64,000 nucleotides of DNA from Trileptium ribeirensis. Its lineage: Eukaryota > Nematoda > Enoplea > Enoplida > Thoracostomopsidae. Below the pieces are notes generated by a model that was not told the DNA's origin, did no database searches, and worked only from the letters and a program-made list of their open reading frames with translations. The stretch lies in contig JASANE010028422.1 in the NCBI GenBank assembly GCA_030248225.1, forward strand, positions 1 to 64,000, read 5' to 3'. A program made the position numbers and the translations under genes. Positions 44,915-56,480 of the stretch are shown piece after piece (the stretch's first letter is position 1; each line of letters opens with the position of its first letter).

Positions 44915-47741
44915 CATGGGCGTAGCCAGAAATTTTTGAAAGGGGGGGCGAAAATCGAAACTGTTTTTTGAGGTACTTGTCATGTCAGAGCGACCCTCCT
45001 CCTTTCTCAACCGGGCTGGGGACCGGCTATGGCGGAGTTACCGCCCTTCCGCCCAACCAACCACCCAAAAGGAGGGCTTGCTGACTGCTGCTTTACGGCT
45101 GATCGGTGAAAAGGAACTGAATCCGCCGGCGGTCGGTCGAGAAGCTGTTGATGACCTCTTCCAAAAAGGCATCCTTCTGGTCGCCTGAAATCTTTTTTCG
45201 ATGGATGCTCATCATGCATAGACCCGACAATCTATCTTCAGCCATGACAGACCTGAGCCACGTCTTGACTCGTCTGAGGGTGCTGAATGTCCGTTCTGGC
45301 GTACAAGTTGTGGCAGGAATAGTGAGCGCGGTCAGTATTATTCGTCGAATCGCTGGAAAGAACTCCGTTTGTTCTACAAGTGCTTCGAAACTAGGTGTGG
45401 TGCTGATATCTGGTGAATCGCTAGGCTGAGTGTTCCATTTGTCGAACCATATTTTAGATTCGGCTTTCAAATTATCCACTCCGTACAACATTTCCACTGA
45501 GTCCATGTGACGCGAATAGTCATCGTACGTCAATTCCTTCAGGATTTTCGGATGCACAACCAGAAGAGAGTAGAATGGCTTGTTTTTATCGGAAAATCGG
45601 CTTTGCAGCGACGTGATCAAGGAGTCCAGGTATGGCACGAAAATTACTTTGCGAAAATATTCTTCGGGTGTCGCAGCAGGTATATTTGACCGATGTGTCT
45701 GCCTGTTTGTCACCCGAGGAAGGGCGATAGTTATGTCAAAATAATCGGCATGCTCGTTAACTTGTTTGAAAATCTCCGCAAATTCGGTGTCAGCACTCTC
45801 TCTGTGTTTCTGGAATATAGCAAGCAGCTCGTCAATATGGCACTTTACTTTATGAAGATTCGTGTCAATACCTTGCATAGCCTGCACGACAGGTTCCAAA
45901 ATTGCCGAATATTTAGCAATTGTTAGTAGACTGACCAAAAAAGCAGGGGAAGTCATGCCCATAAACAGCTGATGGGCTTGCGCCGAGGCACGGTTTGAAG
46001 ATGAAGAAATATCGTCCAGCGCTTCCATTATTGCTTGAAAATTCTCACTGAACGTTCGAATGGCCTTGTATTTGGCCGACCAACGAGTTTCACATAACAA
46101 CGGAATGTTAGTTACTTTCGACCGCCTCTGGCTACTCTCTCGGAAAAAATTAATGGCAGCTTTCACGGATGCCACAGCGTTTCTGATTTCAGTAACAGCG
46201 TTTAGATCATTTACGGTTAGGTTAAGACGGTGGGATGAACAGTGTACAAAAATGGCTCTTGGATAGATATTTCGAATTCTAGCTTGCACGCCGTTTTCTT
46301 TACCGGCCATCGTTGAGCAGCCATCATAACCTTGGCCAATTAATTTCGTCATATCGAGGCCCAATTGGCGGCAGGTCTGAAGAATTGCGTCAGCTATCGA
46401 GGCTGCGTCCATTCCTTTTAGTTCGGAAAATCCCACAAACTCTTCAGTCATGGTAATGTTGTCCCCCTTTGTTGAAACGAATCGTACTCCCAGCGACAAT
46501 TGCTCCTTCCCTGCGATATCGGCAGTTTCGTCGGCGAGAATGCTGAATCCTGCCTCGCATGCATTTGCAGCAGCCACAACGCGGGCCTGAAGAATTCCAC
46601 CGCAAACATTTATTAGCTCGTTTTGAATTTGAGGCGACAAATATTGGGCGTTTCTGGGGGAGTTGTCAAGATGCTCTTTTAGTTTGGTATCGCCCGCCTC
46701 AACCCGCAACTCAATTAAATCACGCAAATTTCCACTTTCAAGGTCCTTGCCACGGAGCGCTATGTCATGGGTTGCGCAGAACACTACTGATGATAGTATT
46801 GGTTTCAGCTTGCCGCGATTGGCTTCAACCTTCTCTTTCACCGCTCTGTTAAGCTGACAAGGCAGGTCCAGTTGCGGATTTTCCCGAATTTTGACAAAAT
46901 TCGCCGCATCTTGTGTAGCATTGCGATGCCACGTTGATTTTGCGTGATTTCGGGCGGCGTCGTTAAAATCCTTGTATTTATTACATGGAGTTTTAATAAA
47001 ACTCCCTTGGAATCCGAATCGAGCAGTTTGCGGGAATAAAACGCAATATTTACATAAGGCTCCTTTCAATTTTTGTGAGTATGCTAACCATGGCGCATAC
47101 TGCTGTAGCCACGCATGGCGAAACGACCTTGCACTTTTACTTCCGTCCGTGTCATCTTTAAAGTTGTAGTTTGGATCGGGGACAAAACAGTTTATCAATA
47201 ATTCGTGTTTCAGTTCTTCTGAAACCGAATTAGCACCAATATATGCTCCAATGTCCATTTTAGCGATCTCGCTTCCCTCTCCAGCACCCGCGGTTTCCAT
47301 CTGCTCAACACCAAGTGGCGGGTCGGGTTCTTGAACGAACGATGCTGATGTGCCAACCGCATCATTACAATCGCCGGTCTCAGATGTCTGCGCATCTGAT
47401 CTTTGGTCTCCATCATCCGAATGTCTGGGTCGCTTCGTCAAGAAGCCGCGAATGTCCATTATATCGGATAAATTCCAGAAATACACCGTAATAATTCAGT
47501 AAAAATAACAGTATAATCACTCTGAAAAACAAGAAATGCGACATATATATATATACGTAACATACTAAAAATAAAATTTATGCAATCACAGTTAACCGGC
47601 ATTGACATGCTTTAGATTGAAGTTTTTGCACCTAGCGATCTACTAGGATGGTTTCATAATTTTTCCCGAATTTCATACGTTTGATGGATTTTGAAAGGGG
47701 GGGCACTTGCCCCCCCTTGCCCCCCCCTGGCTACGCCCCAG
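44915..47741 (-). mobile_element. complete hAT DNA transposon, 2.8 kb
   Basis: Terminal inverted repeats CATGGGCGTAGCCAG (left) and CTGGCTACGCCCCAG (right) match at 13 of 15 positions. ATTCCGAG stands on both sides (44907-44914 and 47742-47749), a perfect 8-bp target duplication as expected of hAT. G/C-rich subterminal runs (AAAGGGGGGGC) sit inside both ends. One uninterrupted transposase gene fills the interior. Perfect target duplication and an open frame suggest recent insertion. The insertion landed in, or next to, another G/C-rich repeat (44770-44900). Confidence 0.95.
45093..47459 (-). CDS. hAT transposase, TTF-zinc-finger/DUF4371/hAT-C type
   Basis: A 788-aa intact frame. It cuts and joins element ends in the nucleus. 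The start is the ATG of MDIRGFLTKRPR; the nine codons upstream begin with GTG and are rejected. The basic N-terminus could direct nuclear import. A BED/TTF-like zinc finger includes LCKYCVLFP (residues 135-143) and NHAKSTWH (171-178). The DUF4371 region follows, with FSILADETADIA (first catalytic Asp 310) and LIGQGYDGCSTMAG (Asp 379). The hAT CxxH signature is VHCSSHRLNL (Cys 407, His 410), followed by CETRWSAKYKA (Trp 460). The C-terminal dimerisation block TCTPERTFSTLRRVKTWLR supplies catalytic Glu 722. It is typical in length of ZMYM1-like/52-kDa-repressor-like hAT proteins. TATATATATATA upstream at about 47541-47555 could serve as promoter. Confidence 0.95.
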   Translation of the reverse strand: MDIRGFLTKRPRHSDDGDQRSDAQTSETGDCNDAVGTSASFVQEPDPPLGVEQMETAGAGEGSEIAKMDIGAYIGANSVSEELKHELLINCFVPDPNYNFKDDTDGSKSARSFRHAWLQQYAPWLAYSQKLKGALCKYCVLFPQTARFGFQGSFIKTPCNKYKDFNDAARNHAKSTWHRNATQDAANFVKIRENPQLDLPCQLNRAVKEKVEANRGKLKPILSSVVFCATHDIALRGKDLESGNLRDLIELRVEAGDTKLKEHLDNSPRNAQYLSPQIQNELINVCGGILQARVVAAANACEAGFSILADETADIAGKEQLSLGVRFVSTKGDNITMTEEFVGFSELKGMDAASIADAILQTCRQLGLDMTKLIGQGYDGCSTMAGKENGVQARIRNIYPRAIFVHCSSHRLNLTVNDLNAVTEIRNAVASVKAAINFFRESSQRRSKVTNIPLLCETRWSAKYKAIRTFSENFQAIMEALDDISSSSNRASAQAHQLFMGMTSPAFLVSLLTIAKYSAILEPVVQAMQGIDTNLHKVKCHIDELLAIFQKHRESADTEFAEIFKQVNEHADYFDITIALPRVTNRQTHRSNIPAATPEEYFRKVIFVPYLDSLITSLQSRFSDKNKPFYSLLVVHPKILKELTYDDYSRHMDSVEMLYGVDNLKAESKIWFDKWNTQPSDSPDISTTPSFEALVEQTEFFPAIRRIILTALTIPATTCTPERTFSTLRRVKTWLRSVMAEDRLSGLCMMSIHRKKISGDQKDAFLEEVINSFSTDRRRIQFLFTDQP

Positions 47742-47749
47742 ATTCCGAG

Positions 47750-48595
47750 GACACTATAATACCGGTGTCACCACTTTGGTAAGACTCGTTCGTACGATAT
47801 ACATTCGACCCACATCGCACAAACTATTTAAACCATAGTACCATTGGTGCAAATCCAAAAATAAGTGGGGGGGGACAGTTACTGGCAAAAACATATAATC
47901 TATAATCACGTACGTTTATTACAGAGCAATATAAAATTTTATCTGTCAAAAAAGTGGGACGGACGAATAAGTGTCAAAAAGTGCAGGGGATTTGTTCCCC
48001 CCCCACCTTTATAATTGCGGCTATGCATAGCACAAACTATTTCACGCAATAGGTATACAATTGTACGTTACATTTGTTATATATATTATACATGCTTTTT
48101 CGTACAGCTCGCTGTTTTGTTTCAGAACTTATATGTATATATACAGTGTAGTTTCCAATAATGTGATCTAAATACACAAATACAAAATGCTTTTAATTCT
48201 ATATATACTACATATATTAAATACATACACACATAACCCTAAATACATAGTACATGCATATGTTAAATGCATACATATATACTCATTTTACACATATCAT
48301 CCCGTATAATATTAAATATATTTTTTAAAAACATGCTGTATCGTACCTGCTTACTTATATTATCTTCTGTACTGTACGGTATAAATGGCGTGATAGATAT
48401 TTATATCCAAGCGAAGCCATGTGAAATTTAGTGGGCCAGGAAAGACGATGACAGAGCATAGCACATGCGTACGCATGACATACACATAAAGACACACGAC
48501 CGCGGTAGTGTCATATACTGCAAACATTACTAGGAACCTCTGAAAGTATGGTCGGACTCGAAAAAAAACTGCCTACACGAACAAGACACGATACA
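47750..48595. other. noncoding DNA, G/C-tract repeat then AT-rich
   Basis: AAGTGGGGGGGGACAG at about 47863 and a C-run at about 47996 border AT-rich DNA and look like a small unclassified element. The rest is AT-rich without features. Confidence 0.45.
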
Positions 48596-49095
48596 GATAG
48601 CTTAGATAGGAGGATAGATAAGATAAATAGGATAGAGGACAGATAGATAGGATAGAGGACAGATAGTTAGGATGGATAAGATAGATAGGATGGATAAGAT
48701 AGATAGGATAGATAAGATAAATAGGATAGAGGACAGATAGATAGGATAGAGGACAGATAGTTAGGATGGATAAGATAGATAGGATAGATAAGATAGATAG
48801 GATAGAGGACAGATAGATAGGATAGAGGACAGATAGTTAGGATGGATAAGATATATATGATGGATAAGATAGATAGGATATATAACATAGATAGGATAGA
48901 TAAGATAGATAGGATAGAGGACAGATAGATAGGATGCACGACAGATAGATAGGATGGATAAGATAGATATAGCAGAAGACAGATAGATAGGATAGGACGG
49001 ATAAGATAGATAGATGATAGGATAGATAGACAGATAAGATACATAGATAGGGTGGATAGATAGATGGGTTAGACATGATAGCTAAGACAGATAGA
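48596..49095. repeat. GATA/GATAG microsatellite-minisatellite array
   Basis: Mixed GATAGATAGG, GATAAGATAGATAG and GATAGAGGACAGATAG units. They build a higher-order pattern of roughly 80-95 bp (for example GAGGACAGATAGTTAGGATG at about 48655, 48747 and 48825). The minus-strand frames read as LSYLSYPSYL repeats and are artefacts. Confidence 0.95.
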
Positions 49096-50190
49096 TTAGA
49101 TAGATACTAGTGTCGTACAACAACAAAGACACACATACATCCAACCAACACGAGTTGTGGGTCTGACTGAAACAGCAGCTGCAGTGAACGAATACAAAAA
49201 CAGACGGTACCGAAGCTACACTGTTGTAGTGTAGCATTCGAAGCTACGTAGCCACTAACCAACAACAATAAGCTGGTGGTGTGGGTGCCGTCGTATGTGC
49301 CTTATATACTCACTCCGATGCAGCGCTAGTCGAGAAAGCACGCAAGCAAGCAAGACTTGACAAATCGATGAGTATAGAATGTGCGCTTGTTGTAAGTAGC
49401 TACTATGCAAAATGCCTCCGGCGCTTTGTAGAACACAGACCATTATACAAAATAGAGTTAGCGCTTTGGTTAAACCAGGCGTCGATGAGGCTCTTCCTTC
49501 GTCGGTCCAAACAGCTTTATACTACTAGTTAGTTTACTAGTAGGAGAGCCATTGCACAAATGATATTGCATGACAGTATAGATACACACTTGATGTTTTT
49601 GTGTGTACGACAACATCGTATACTACCATTTGAGACTCGTATGGAATCACGTAGTAGTAAGTCGGCCCTGTTGCACTGCAATCGAAGACACACATTCGAA
49701 ATCACAACGCGCGATCACCGATAGCCATATCGCAACTACATACGTACACAAAACTCGGTTATCAAAGCAGGTTCGTTCGCTCTGGCTGCTCAGAACTGCG
49801 ATTAATTACTACTGCAGGTATCATACTATCTCGTTGCAAGTAATTGATATAACAACTATAAAATATTTATCTACATTATGAAAAGCCATGGCATAGTCAG
49901 AGTAAAGCTGGAGCTGTCACAACGTAAAAATTATATGCTCGATAAATGTACGCAGCAGGTCCCATTATAATTAATAATACACTGACCGCTTTGTCAAGAC
50001 AAGCATCGTTAGAGTTGTGTATACAACTGACGCCCGCAAATATAAAAAATTCAACTGCGTTGATAAACAGTATTTATATATGTTATGTTACGACTCGTTG
50101 CAGGTAAGAAAACTAAATTAAAACTGATTTTCACCTAAACAATACAAAAAAATTCGATTAAGAACCGTTTACTAAGTAAAGATGTCCAAG
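49096..50190. other. no recognisable gene
   Basis: Moderate AT content. Frames of 83 and 92 codons (49281-49532 and 49603-49881, plus) are unrecognised and overlap minus-strand frames. Confidence 0.45.
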
Positions 50191-50191
50191 G

Positions 50192-50262
50192 TTCGTTGGC
50201 TTAGCGCGTTGATGGTTTCCTCGGGATTTGAGTCAGGGCGAAGGGTACATGTTTGAACTCAA
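50192..50262 (+). repeat. tRNA-like sequence (possible SINE head relic)
   Basis: GTTGGCTTAGCGCGTTGATGG resembles an A box and TGTTTGAACTC a B box, about 45 nt apart. That spacing is somewhat long and would fit a class II tRNA ancestor. No cloverleaf is claimed. Confidence 0.35.
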
Positions 50263-50591
50263 ATTTCCCTTTATTTGCTAACCTTCCCAACGTTTTACTA
50301 AAAATTTCACCGATCTTGTTCAAATTTTTCTGATTTTAGCACAATTTTCGGGGCTAGCCCCACGTACCCCTCTCCCCGCTGTGGTCATCTATGGGTTACT
50401 TGCATGTATGAAACGTGTTACACCGACATCAACATGCGCTATTGTTAATTTTAGCAGCATCAACGATGCAGTTAAAATTCTAAATTAGAAACCATATTTA
50501 TAACAATTTTTTTCTGTTAATTTTTACCCAAGATACCAAAAAATTTCCGAGAAAAATTTTCAGCACATGAATATTTTTATATTACACATAC

Positions 50592-50852
50592 CAAGAGTGC
50601 ATTAGGGAAGAGTATGACACTTCCATACACTTACATGTATATAAACCCGTGTTTGATGACGCGGGCGTTTTCGGCCTGACGACCTCATTTCCAGTCTTTT
50701 GGGGGGTGAGGGTCGAGATGCATAGACTCCCCTTCCAGTTTCTGGGGAAGGGAGGGCAGGTTGGACCCCCAATTCCGGGGGGGGGCAGTTTATAACACGG
50801 GTTTCATGTGAGTGCAGGGAAGTGTGTCATAGTCTTCCCTAATGCACTCTTG
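50592..50852. mobile_element. MITE, AAGAGTATGACACTTCC family, best copy
   Basis: The left TIR CAAGAGTGCATTAGGGAAGA runs on to ACACTTCC. The right end mirrors it with one substitution and a 2-nt indel over about 34 bp. CACATAC is duplicated on both sides (50585-50591 and 50853-50859). It is 261 bp and noncoding, with a G-rich centre. Diverged relatives lie at 14590-14981 and 40180-40345. Confidence 0.92.
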
Positions 50853-50859
50853 CACATAC

Positions 50860-51174
50860 TAATCTAACAGCATTGTCGAGCTGAGTTAAATGGCATATTA
50901 ATCAGCTGAAGTTATAAATTTAATTAACGTGTCAGGCTTTCACTTAAATGGGGTTAACATCTTAACACATGTAGCGACTGGTATACTGCACTCAGATTGC
51001 CATCGTGAGTCGAATATCGTATGGTATATGAAATTATACATTTACTGAGATTAGATCGGGCTGGAGGACTATAACTATTCTAGCGGCTGCCGCCCCAAAC
51101 CCTTGGCACAAAGCCATTCTCTTTTCAAGACACAATATTTAGAATATCTGAATCAGCCAAATATTGTATCTCTA
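50860..51174. other. no recognisable feature
   Basis: AT-rich spacer between the MITE and the satellite; nothing recognised. Confidence 0.4.
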
Positions 51175-52150
51175 GCGTCGTGTTGGATTCTGGTGACTCT
51201 CTGGCACGCCATCGGGACCCCTCAGGATACCCCAAATTCCCCTTTGTGGTCACACCTAGGCTTTTAGAACTGGTTTTAGGTCCGTTAAAAAGCAAAGTTG
51301 GGAAATTGGGCATGATAGTCATTTTGTGAGCACTATTTCCATTGTCTAGCTACGTCCCTATACCACTAAACTTGGGCTAATCGTGTTTCTGGGGCCCCAA
51401 AATTTCGGCTTTTTAGTATCTGACTCGCCCAAAGTGAGGTTTAGGGTTAAAAATCAAACTTGACCAACCTGGGGACTCTAGTGTCTTGGTCTATTTCCAG
51501 TACGTAGCTACCTTTCTATGCCCCTAAAATTGGGCTAATCGTGTTTGTGGGGTCCAAAAAATTCAATTTTTCGTTTCTGTTCCGCCCAAATTGCGACTTA
51601 GGTCCGTTAAAACGCAAAGTTGGTCGAATTTGGCACTCTGGTGACTTTATGAGCACTATTTTCAGTACCTAGTTATCCTATACCCCAATGGATGCAGGAT
51701 ATGGGTCAAAATAAGTTCATATGACCCAAAATACACGAAACTGGTATTATCTCTGCACCTGCTCGAGCCATTTTGGTGTTTTTGTCTCATTTTATAGAGC
51801 AATTCATTTTCTTTGCATTTGCAAATGCGTGGTGCTATTTTCATTATTTCAGCTTACGGCTAAGTCAAAAAGGGTTTTTCAATGGGCCCATAGGATCCAA
51901 AATACAATAAATGGCAATATCTCCGCAACCACTCGAGCTAAATAGTATTTTTGATCCCATTTTGTAGATCACTGCATCCTCTATGTAGTGGCACATTGAA
52001 AATCCCTAAGTACACAATGAGCGGGTATCTCCTTAACTATTCAAGCAACAACATGGCTAATATTCGGCCAATCGTAAGATGATGTTCAATATACCGGTGT
52101 ACGACTATGTCTTTCTAAATCACATATTCAACACTCAGAATTCACAAAAT
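51175..52150 (-). repeat. tandem satellite, about 160-170-bp units, left (minus) arm
   Basis: Units with GAGCACTATTTCCA..TAGCTACGTCC...TTGGGCTAATCGTGTTT recur at about 51329, 51489 and 51650. From 51700 a second unit type (AATATCTCCGCAACCACTCG...TTTTTCAATGGGCCCAT, about 170 bp) follows. Read as the reverse complement, the second type matches the array at 57160-57930. Confidence 0.85.
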
Positions 52151-52308
52151 TGGCAATGCGACAAACTACCATTTATAATATGCGGCACTGCAGGATTGAA
52201 CATTCGAAAGCCATGCTCGGTAAAACTATATTGTTATCTGTTGTTGCCGACCATGCATTGGCTATATAAAAACATAAGCTTTCCGCAATAAACTGGTGTT
52301 CTGTAGTT

Positions 52309-52907
52309 CCGACTAAAGATGGAAGTTGGGTCGGGCGCAGTGCGGGTCGGGTCGAGTCAAACATAATATTTAAAAAACAATGTTGACTGTTATATTTTCA
52401 CACACTTCAGAATTAAACAAACTGTTATTTTTCTGATTAATAATTAATATTCAACAAAGATTCAGTTTAATCAATGCGTTTACTATGAGTGTTGTGAAGA
52501 GATTCAGTTCGACAGCCCATCCGACAACCGTGTGCGACATTCTTCGAAAAATAAGTTTTCTAATTATCCGAACTGCACCACAAATGTAATGAGGGAGGGT
52601 GGTAGTCTTTGGATCACTTATGTTTGGTGTATTAAAATTCGCATTCCGCATTCGCATTATTATATTTACAAAAATTATTTTTGCGGTATTAGTAACATCA
52701 AATTCTGTTACTATCCTATCAGCAGAAAAATAGGCGGAGCGAAAAAACAACCTATGCAAATGAAGCATTCCACTGAACCATGCTTGCCTTAGATTTTGTA
52801 GAATATATGACATGTGATTTTAAAAAAACTAGGGTCGGGTCTAGCTGACACGGTTGTCGGGTCCGATCGGACTGGAAAACTCGACCCTAATTCCATCTTT
52901 AGTTCTT
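52309..52907. mobile_element. 0.6-kb TIR element with ACTAAAGATGGAA ends
   Basis: ACTAAAGATGGAAGTTGGGT on the left corresponds to inverted CTCGACCCTAATTCCATCTTTAGT on the right (20-24 bp with few mismatches). GGGTCGGG motifs lie inside both ends. Open frames on both strands in the middle have no recognisable domain. No clear target duplication. Confidence 0.75.
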
Positions 52908-55815
52908 ACGGTGATTGTATGTTATGTATAGCTTATAAATTTAATTAAAATAAAATAAAAATAATATATTATGTGACAGAAAAAATTGGCGCCTGCCGTG
53001 GAAATATATATACAATGTTCATTTATAGGCATACATATGTGGAACATAAAAAATGCAAAATATTGTATATATATATATTCATAATTTTCAGTCATCGTGG
53101 ATAACTTGTAATTAAGGCTATTCAACTCCTAATTCTGCTGCCGATTCGGCATGGTATGCAGCGTTCTGTCTGAAAATGTTATGAATCAATGGTTAGATCT
53201 TAGTGGAAATACAGCTGTATGGGAACAGCCAATACGTATTAATGTGCAAACATTAACGAATAATTTAAGATTCCTGCGCGTTTCTTACCCAATTGAAATC
53301 CAATTATATATATTATATATATATATATATAATATATAAATATATTTACGGTTATCATTAATAAACAACGTGTTTAACCGCAAGCACAAAATTTTTTAAT
53401 GATAGAATTTAGTGGTGCTATGCTGTAAAACGACGGTATAAATCCTAACTATATACTGAAGCTCCATCTTGACCATGAAAACGCTTATATCGTTTCAATT
53501 TCTCTGAAGCCGACCTCGTCGTTAGCGACCTTTCGCTATAACTCTAATAAGCAAGAGTACACCTGGTAAGCATAACAGGAATTCTGTTTTGTTTTGAAGT
53601 CGATTGTATGATATAACACTTAGATACAAAGCATTATGTAAAATATAATAATTATATGATGGAATTGTATTGTTACCACAAGAACATCACTGAATTTTGT
53701 GTATAACAGCTTAAATTTTAACTGTTCTGCTAATAACTCGGCGCAATTAATTATCACATTAACAAATTGTGGTATTTGCAGCTAAAAGCATTGTTAATCA
53801 GCGATAACACTAATAATTGTACGGTTTACCCTAAGTAATAGCAACTATATATTACTCTTCTGCTGTGTGGCTTTTGAGAAAACTAAAAGTAGTCATAATC
53901 TTTTTGAGTCTTACAGAGGTTGAACACACTGTAGTCTTACGGAATACGATATCATCTGTGATCTTTATGGGTTTTGCGGAACTGTAACTGTTTGTAGGCT
54001 GAGCTGGTCGTATCTGAGCTTGTAGACTACATGCAAAATTCAGGTAGCTAGCAATCAATTAGTTATTGCGAGGTTTATGAAGGTTACAGCTGCTGTGACG
54101 CTATGGCTGCTTAATTTATTAGGATTTAGGTATAGCATTTTAAGCATTTTTGCAAAACATGTACCATAGGTAAACTGACCAGCAATGCAAATATATAGGA
54201 CATTCGTGAAAACCTGCCCAAGCGGCTTAGCGCCTAGAGTTGGCAAAATTCGAGAAACGTAGGCCGACTCGCAGTCGTTTCCTTTTTTGTATTTTGAGTA
54301 GATTTTTCTTCCTATATACATACATATAACAAAAATATACTCAGACTGAAGTAACACTAATAAACTGTCAATTCAAAAGCACCTACCTGGCGCAATTTAA
54401 CTGGCACAATAGTTCATTCGAAAGCCTAAAACCTGAGATGTGACCTTTAATTCGACGCAAACAATATTGCAACACCACCCTGCCGAAAAAATGGCTCAAA
54501 GACGTTCGGGTCATAAGGGAAAAAGACAGATAAAACATATTATGGATTGTATCTCACAAATGGTGAAGATGTCTAAGTATTGTAAGACTGATTTTGTACA
54601 GAGGCACAGCTCCATAACGCACATATAATGCTATATATACTGCGTGGCTCTTTCAGGATCCAAGGGGTTATAATGTCAACGAGAGATCTGAAATTTGCAT
54701 ATACAATTTATCTCCGCAACCAATTCAGCTATATCTGTGAAATTAAGCTCATTTTATAGAGAAATTCATCCTCAAAGTAGATGCAGACGACATTTTGTTA
54801 TCAATATTTACACTCCAGGGTGGATTAAATGGGTTTTCGAATGGGTCTATGAAACCAAAACTAGCGACAAAACTTAAACTGACTCCATTAAACATTCATT
54901 TTTCAAAACCGGATGTGGAATCCACATCCATTGTTACGAAACAAATACAAACGCGATTAGGTTCAATGCTAGCCCAGACTTAGCGATCTGAAACACGATA
55001 ATAGAAGTTGCGTGACATTTGCTTACTTTGAATTAGAATCCGATTCTGTTAGCGAACAAACTTAATGTAATTGTGACGTTACAAAATGAAATGGTCCTAT
55101 AGTCTAACAGTCACCGTTCGCAAACATAACCCTTTTTAATTCAAATCTGACAAAACTTTATTCGCGAACAAATTTGAAATTCAATAGCAGATATTAGATT
55201 TTTTGCGACATATTCGAAACTGTTCAGTACCTCAAATTTTTTCAAAAAGCAATATAGAATGGTTGGTGGGATCATCTTAAGTTTAGTTGCTCAAAAATCA
55301 AGTATATCCGTATTATCCCCGCAAACTTTCGAAGCATATGGGTGATATTGGTCTCGTTTTTAGCAGCAATTTCAGTCGGCATACGTGTCGCTAAATTACA
55401 TATTCAACACTCATAATTCATCAGCTTGGCGATGATACATGCTATTAGTAATAATAATGGGGAAACAACAAAAATTCTTCAAAATGACACATGATTAATC
55501 TAATGTATATAAATTAGATGTAATTTGATGTTGTTAGCGACTCAATTGCCAGGCAAATTTTACTTTTCATATTTTAAAAGAGAATAGTCGTTCTTGGAGT
55601 GGAATCAGGAATGTCACATGTTTAGCCAACAGATTGTTACAGTGGCATTGGAATTTATTTCAGAAGTTTCCAAATGGTTCGCTTTGTCGCAAATACATTA
55701 GTATTTGTTCGGTGTTTTATGTATCACAACAATTTTAAAAATTGCTTTCGAGAAGTTTTAATTTTATTGTTCTTGTTGTTGGACCAAAAACGATCAAACG
55801 ATATCGAAGATATAT
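52908..55815. other. AT-rich stretch; scattered satellite units, no gene
   Basis: A TA microsatellite lies at 53305-53345. Single diverged units of the 170-bp satellite (minus orientation, ATTTATCTCCGCAACC or TTATCCCCGCAAAC) occur at 54700-54800 and 55300-55440. The latter also shares ACATATTCAACACTCA with about 52125. Frames of 60-100 codons around 53852-54983 are unrecognised. Confidence 0.5.
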
Positions 55816-55927
55816 ATGTCAGACAAACCAAGTGAAGTTGACAACAATGACGGTGACGATGAATGCGGAGAGTCGAACTCAGGTTTTGACGGCGAATATG
55901 ATGAAATAATTTACGAGGACGGTCTGG
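55816..55927 (+). CDS. possible acidic first exon, unrecognised
   Basis: An ATG opens MSDKPSEVDNNDGDDECGES followed by GFDGEYDEIIYEDGL, then meets a good splice donor (CTGG then GTGAGT, GT at 55928-55929). Unspliced it would stop after 41 codons. The strongly acidic, low-stop composition differs from the AT-rich surroundings and resembles the acidic N-terminus of many transposases or nuclear proteins. No downstream exon was identified. It lies between satellite arms of opposite orientation (51.2-55.4 and 57.1-57.9 kb), so it may belong to one large element. Confidence 0.35.
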
Positions 55928-56124
55928 GTGAGTTTATATGATCCTGTTTTGGAAATGATTTTAGTGTTTTTGTGATTGAGCTCAAACTGTACAGAATAGG
56001 TTCACGATTATTCATAGTAGTATCTGGGAAGCGAGTGGAAACGGAGCAAGTATGGCCGCTATGAAATATTCCAAGCTTGAAATTTTAGATTTACTGGTGC
56101 TTGTGTGCTATTTAAAATGTGTTG

Positions 56125-56480
56125 TGTGAAAATGGTCCGATCCTAAAGACCACGCACAGCTCTGTAGTGACATTATAAAGCAACAACAGTTTCCCGACGG
56201 CAATACCATCGTATTCATGGTGCTTAAAAATCTATATAAAAATGTTTTCGAGCTGCCATGCCGAAATAACATGCCACTAAACCAAAAAAGGTCTGTGAGA
56301 AGAGGACGGCAAACCCTAAAACATCCCAGACGCACTGGAGCGACATCATACAGCAACCACAGGTCTCCGACCGCAATAATGTTGTATTAAGCGTGCTCGA
56401 AACACTATATAAGGAAGGCATGACGCTCGTACTCCGCAATAAAATGTCACAGAGCAAAATATATATGAAAATGGGCCGAC
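56125..56480. repeat. degenerate tandem repeat, about 170-bp unit, 2-3 copies
   Basis: The order CGCAC..GAGCGACATCATACAGCAACCACAG, TCCGAC.GCAATA, GTATT..TGGTGCT..AAA.CTATATAA, CTCG..CCGCAATAA recurs in the two halves. A third partial unit begins at GAAAATGGGCCGACATATAT. Minus frames of 82-133 codons here are repeat by-products. Confidence 0.75.

Noticed and set aside
45148..47169. Several plus-strand ORFs of 60-97 aa
   Set aside because: Antisense shadows of the hAT transposase.
48667..49076. Minus-strand ORFs rich in LSYLSYPS
   Set aside because: Products of the GATA-type microsatellite.
52451..52813. 120-aa minus and 86-aa plus ORFs
   Set aside because: Both lie inside the small TIR element at 52309-52907 on opposite strands; no recognisable domain, so probably chance.
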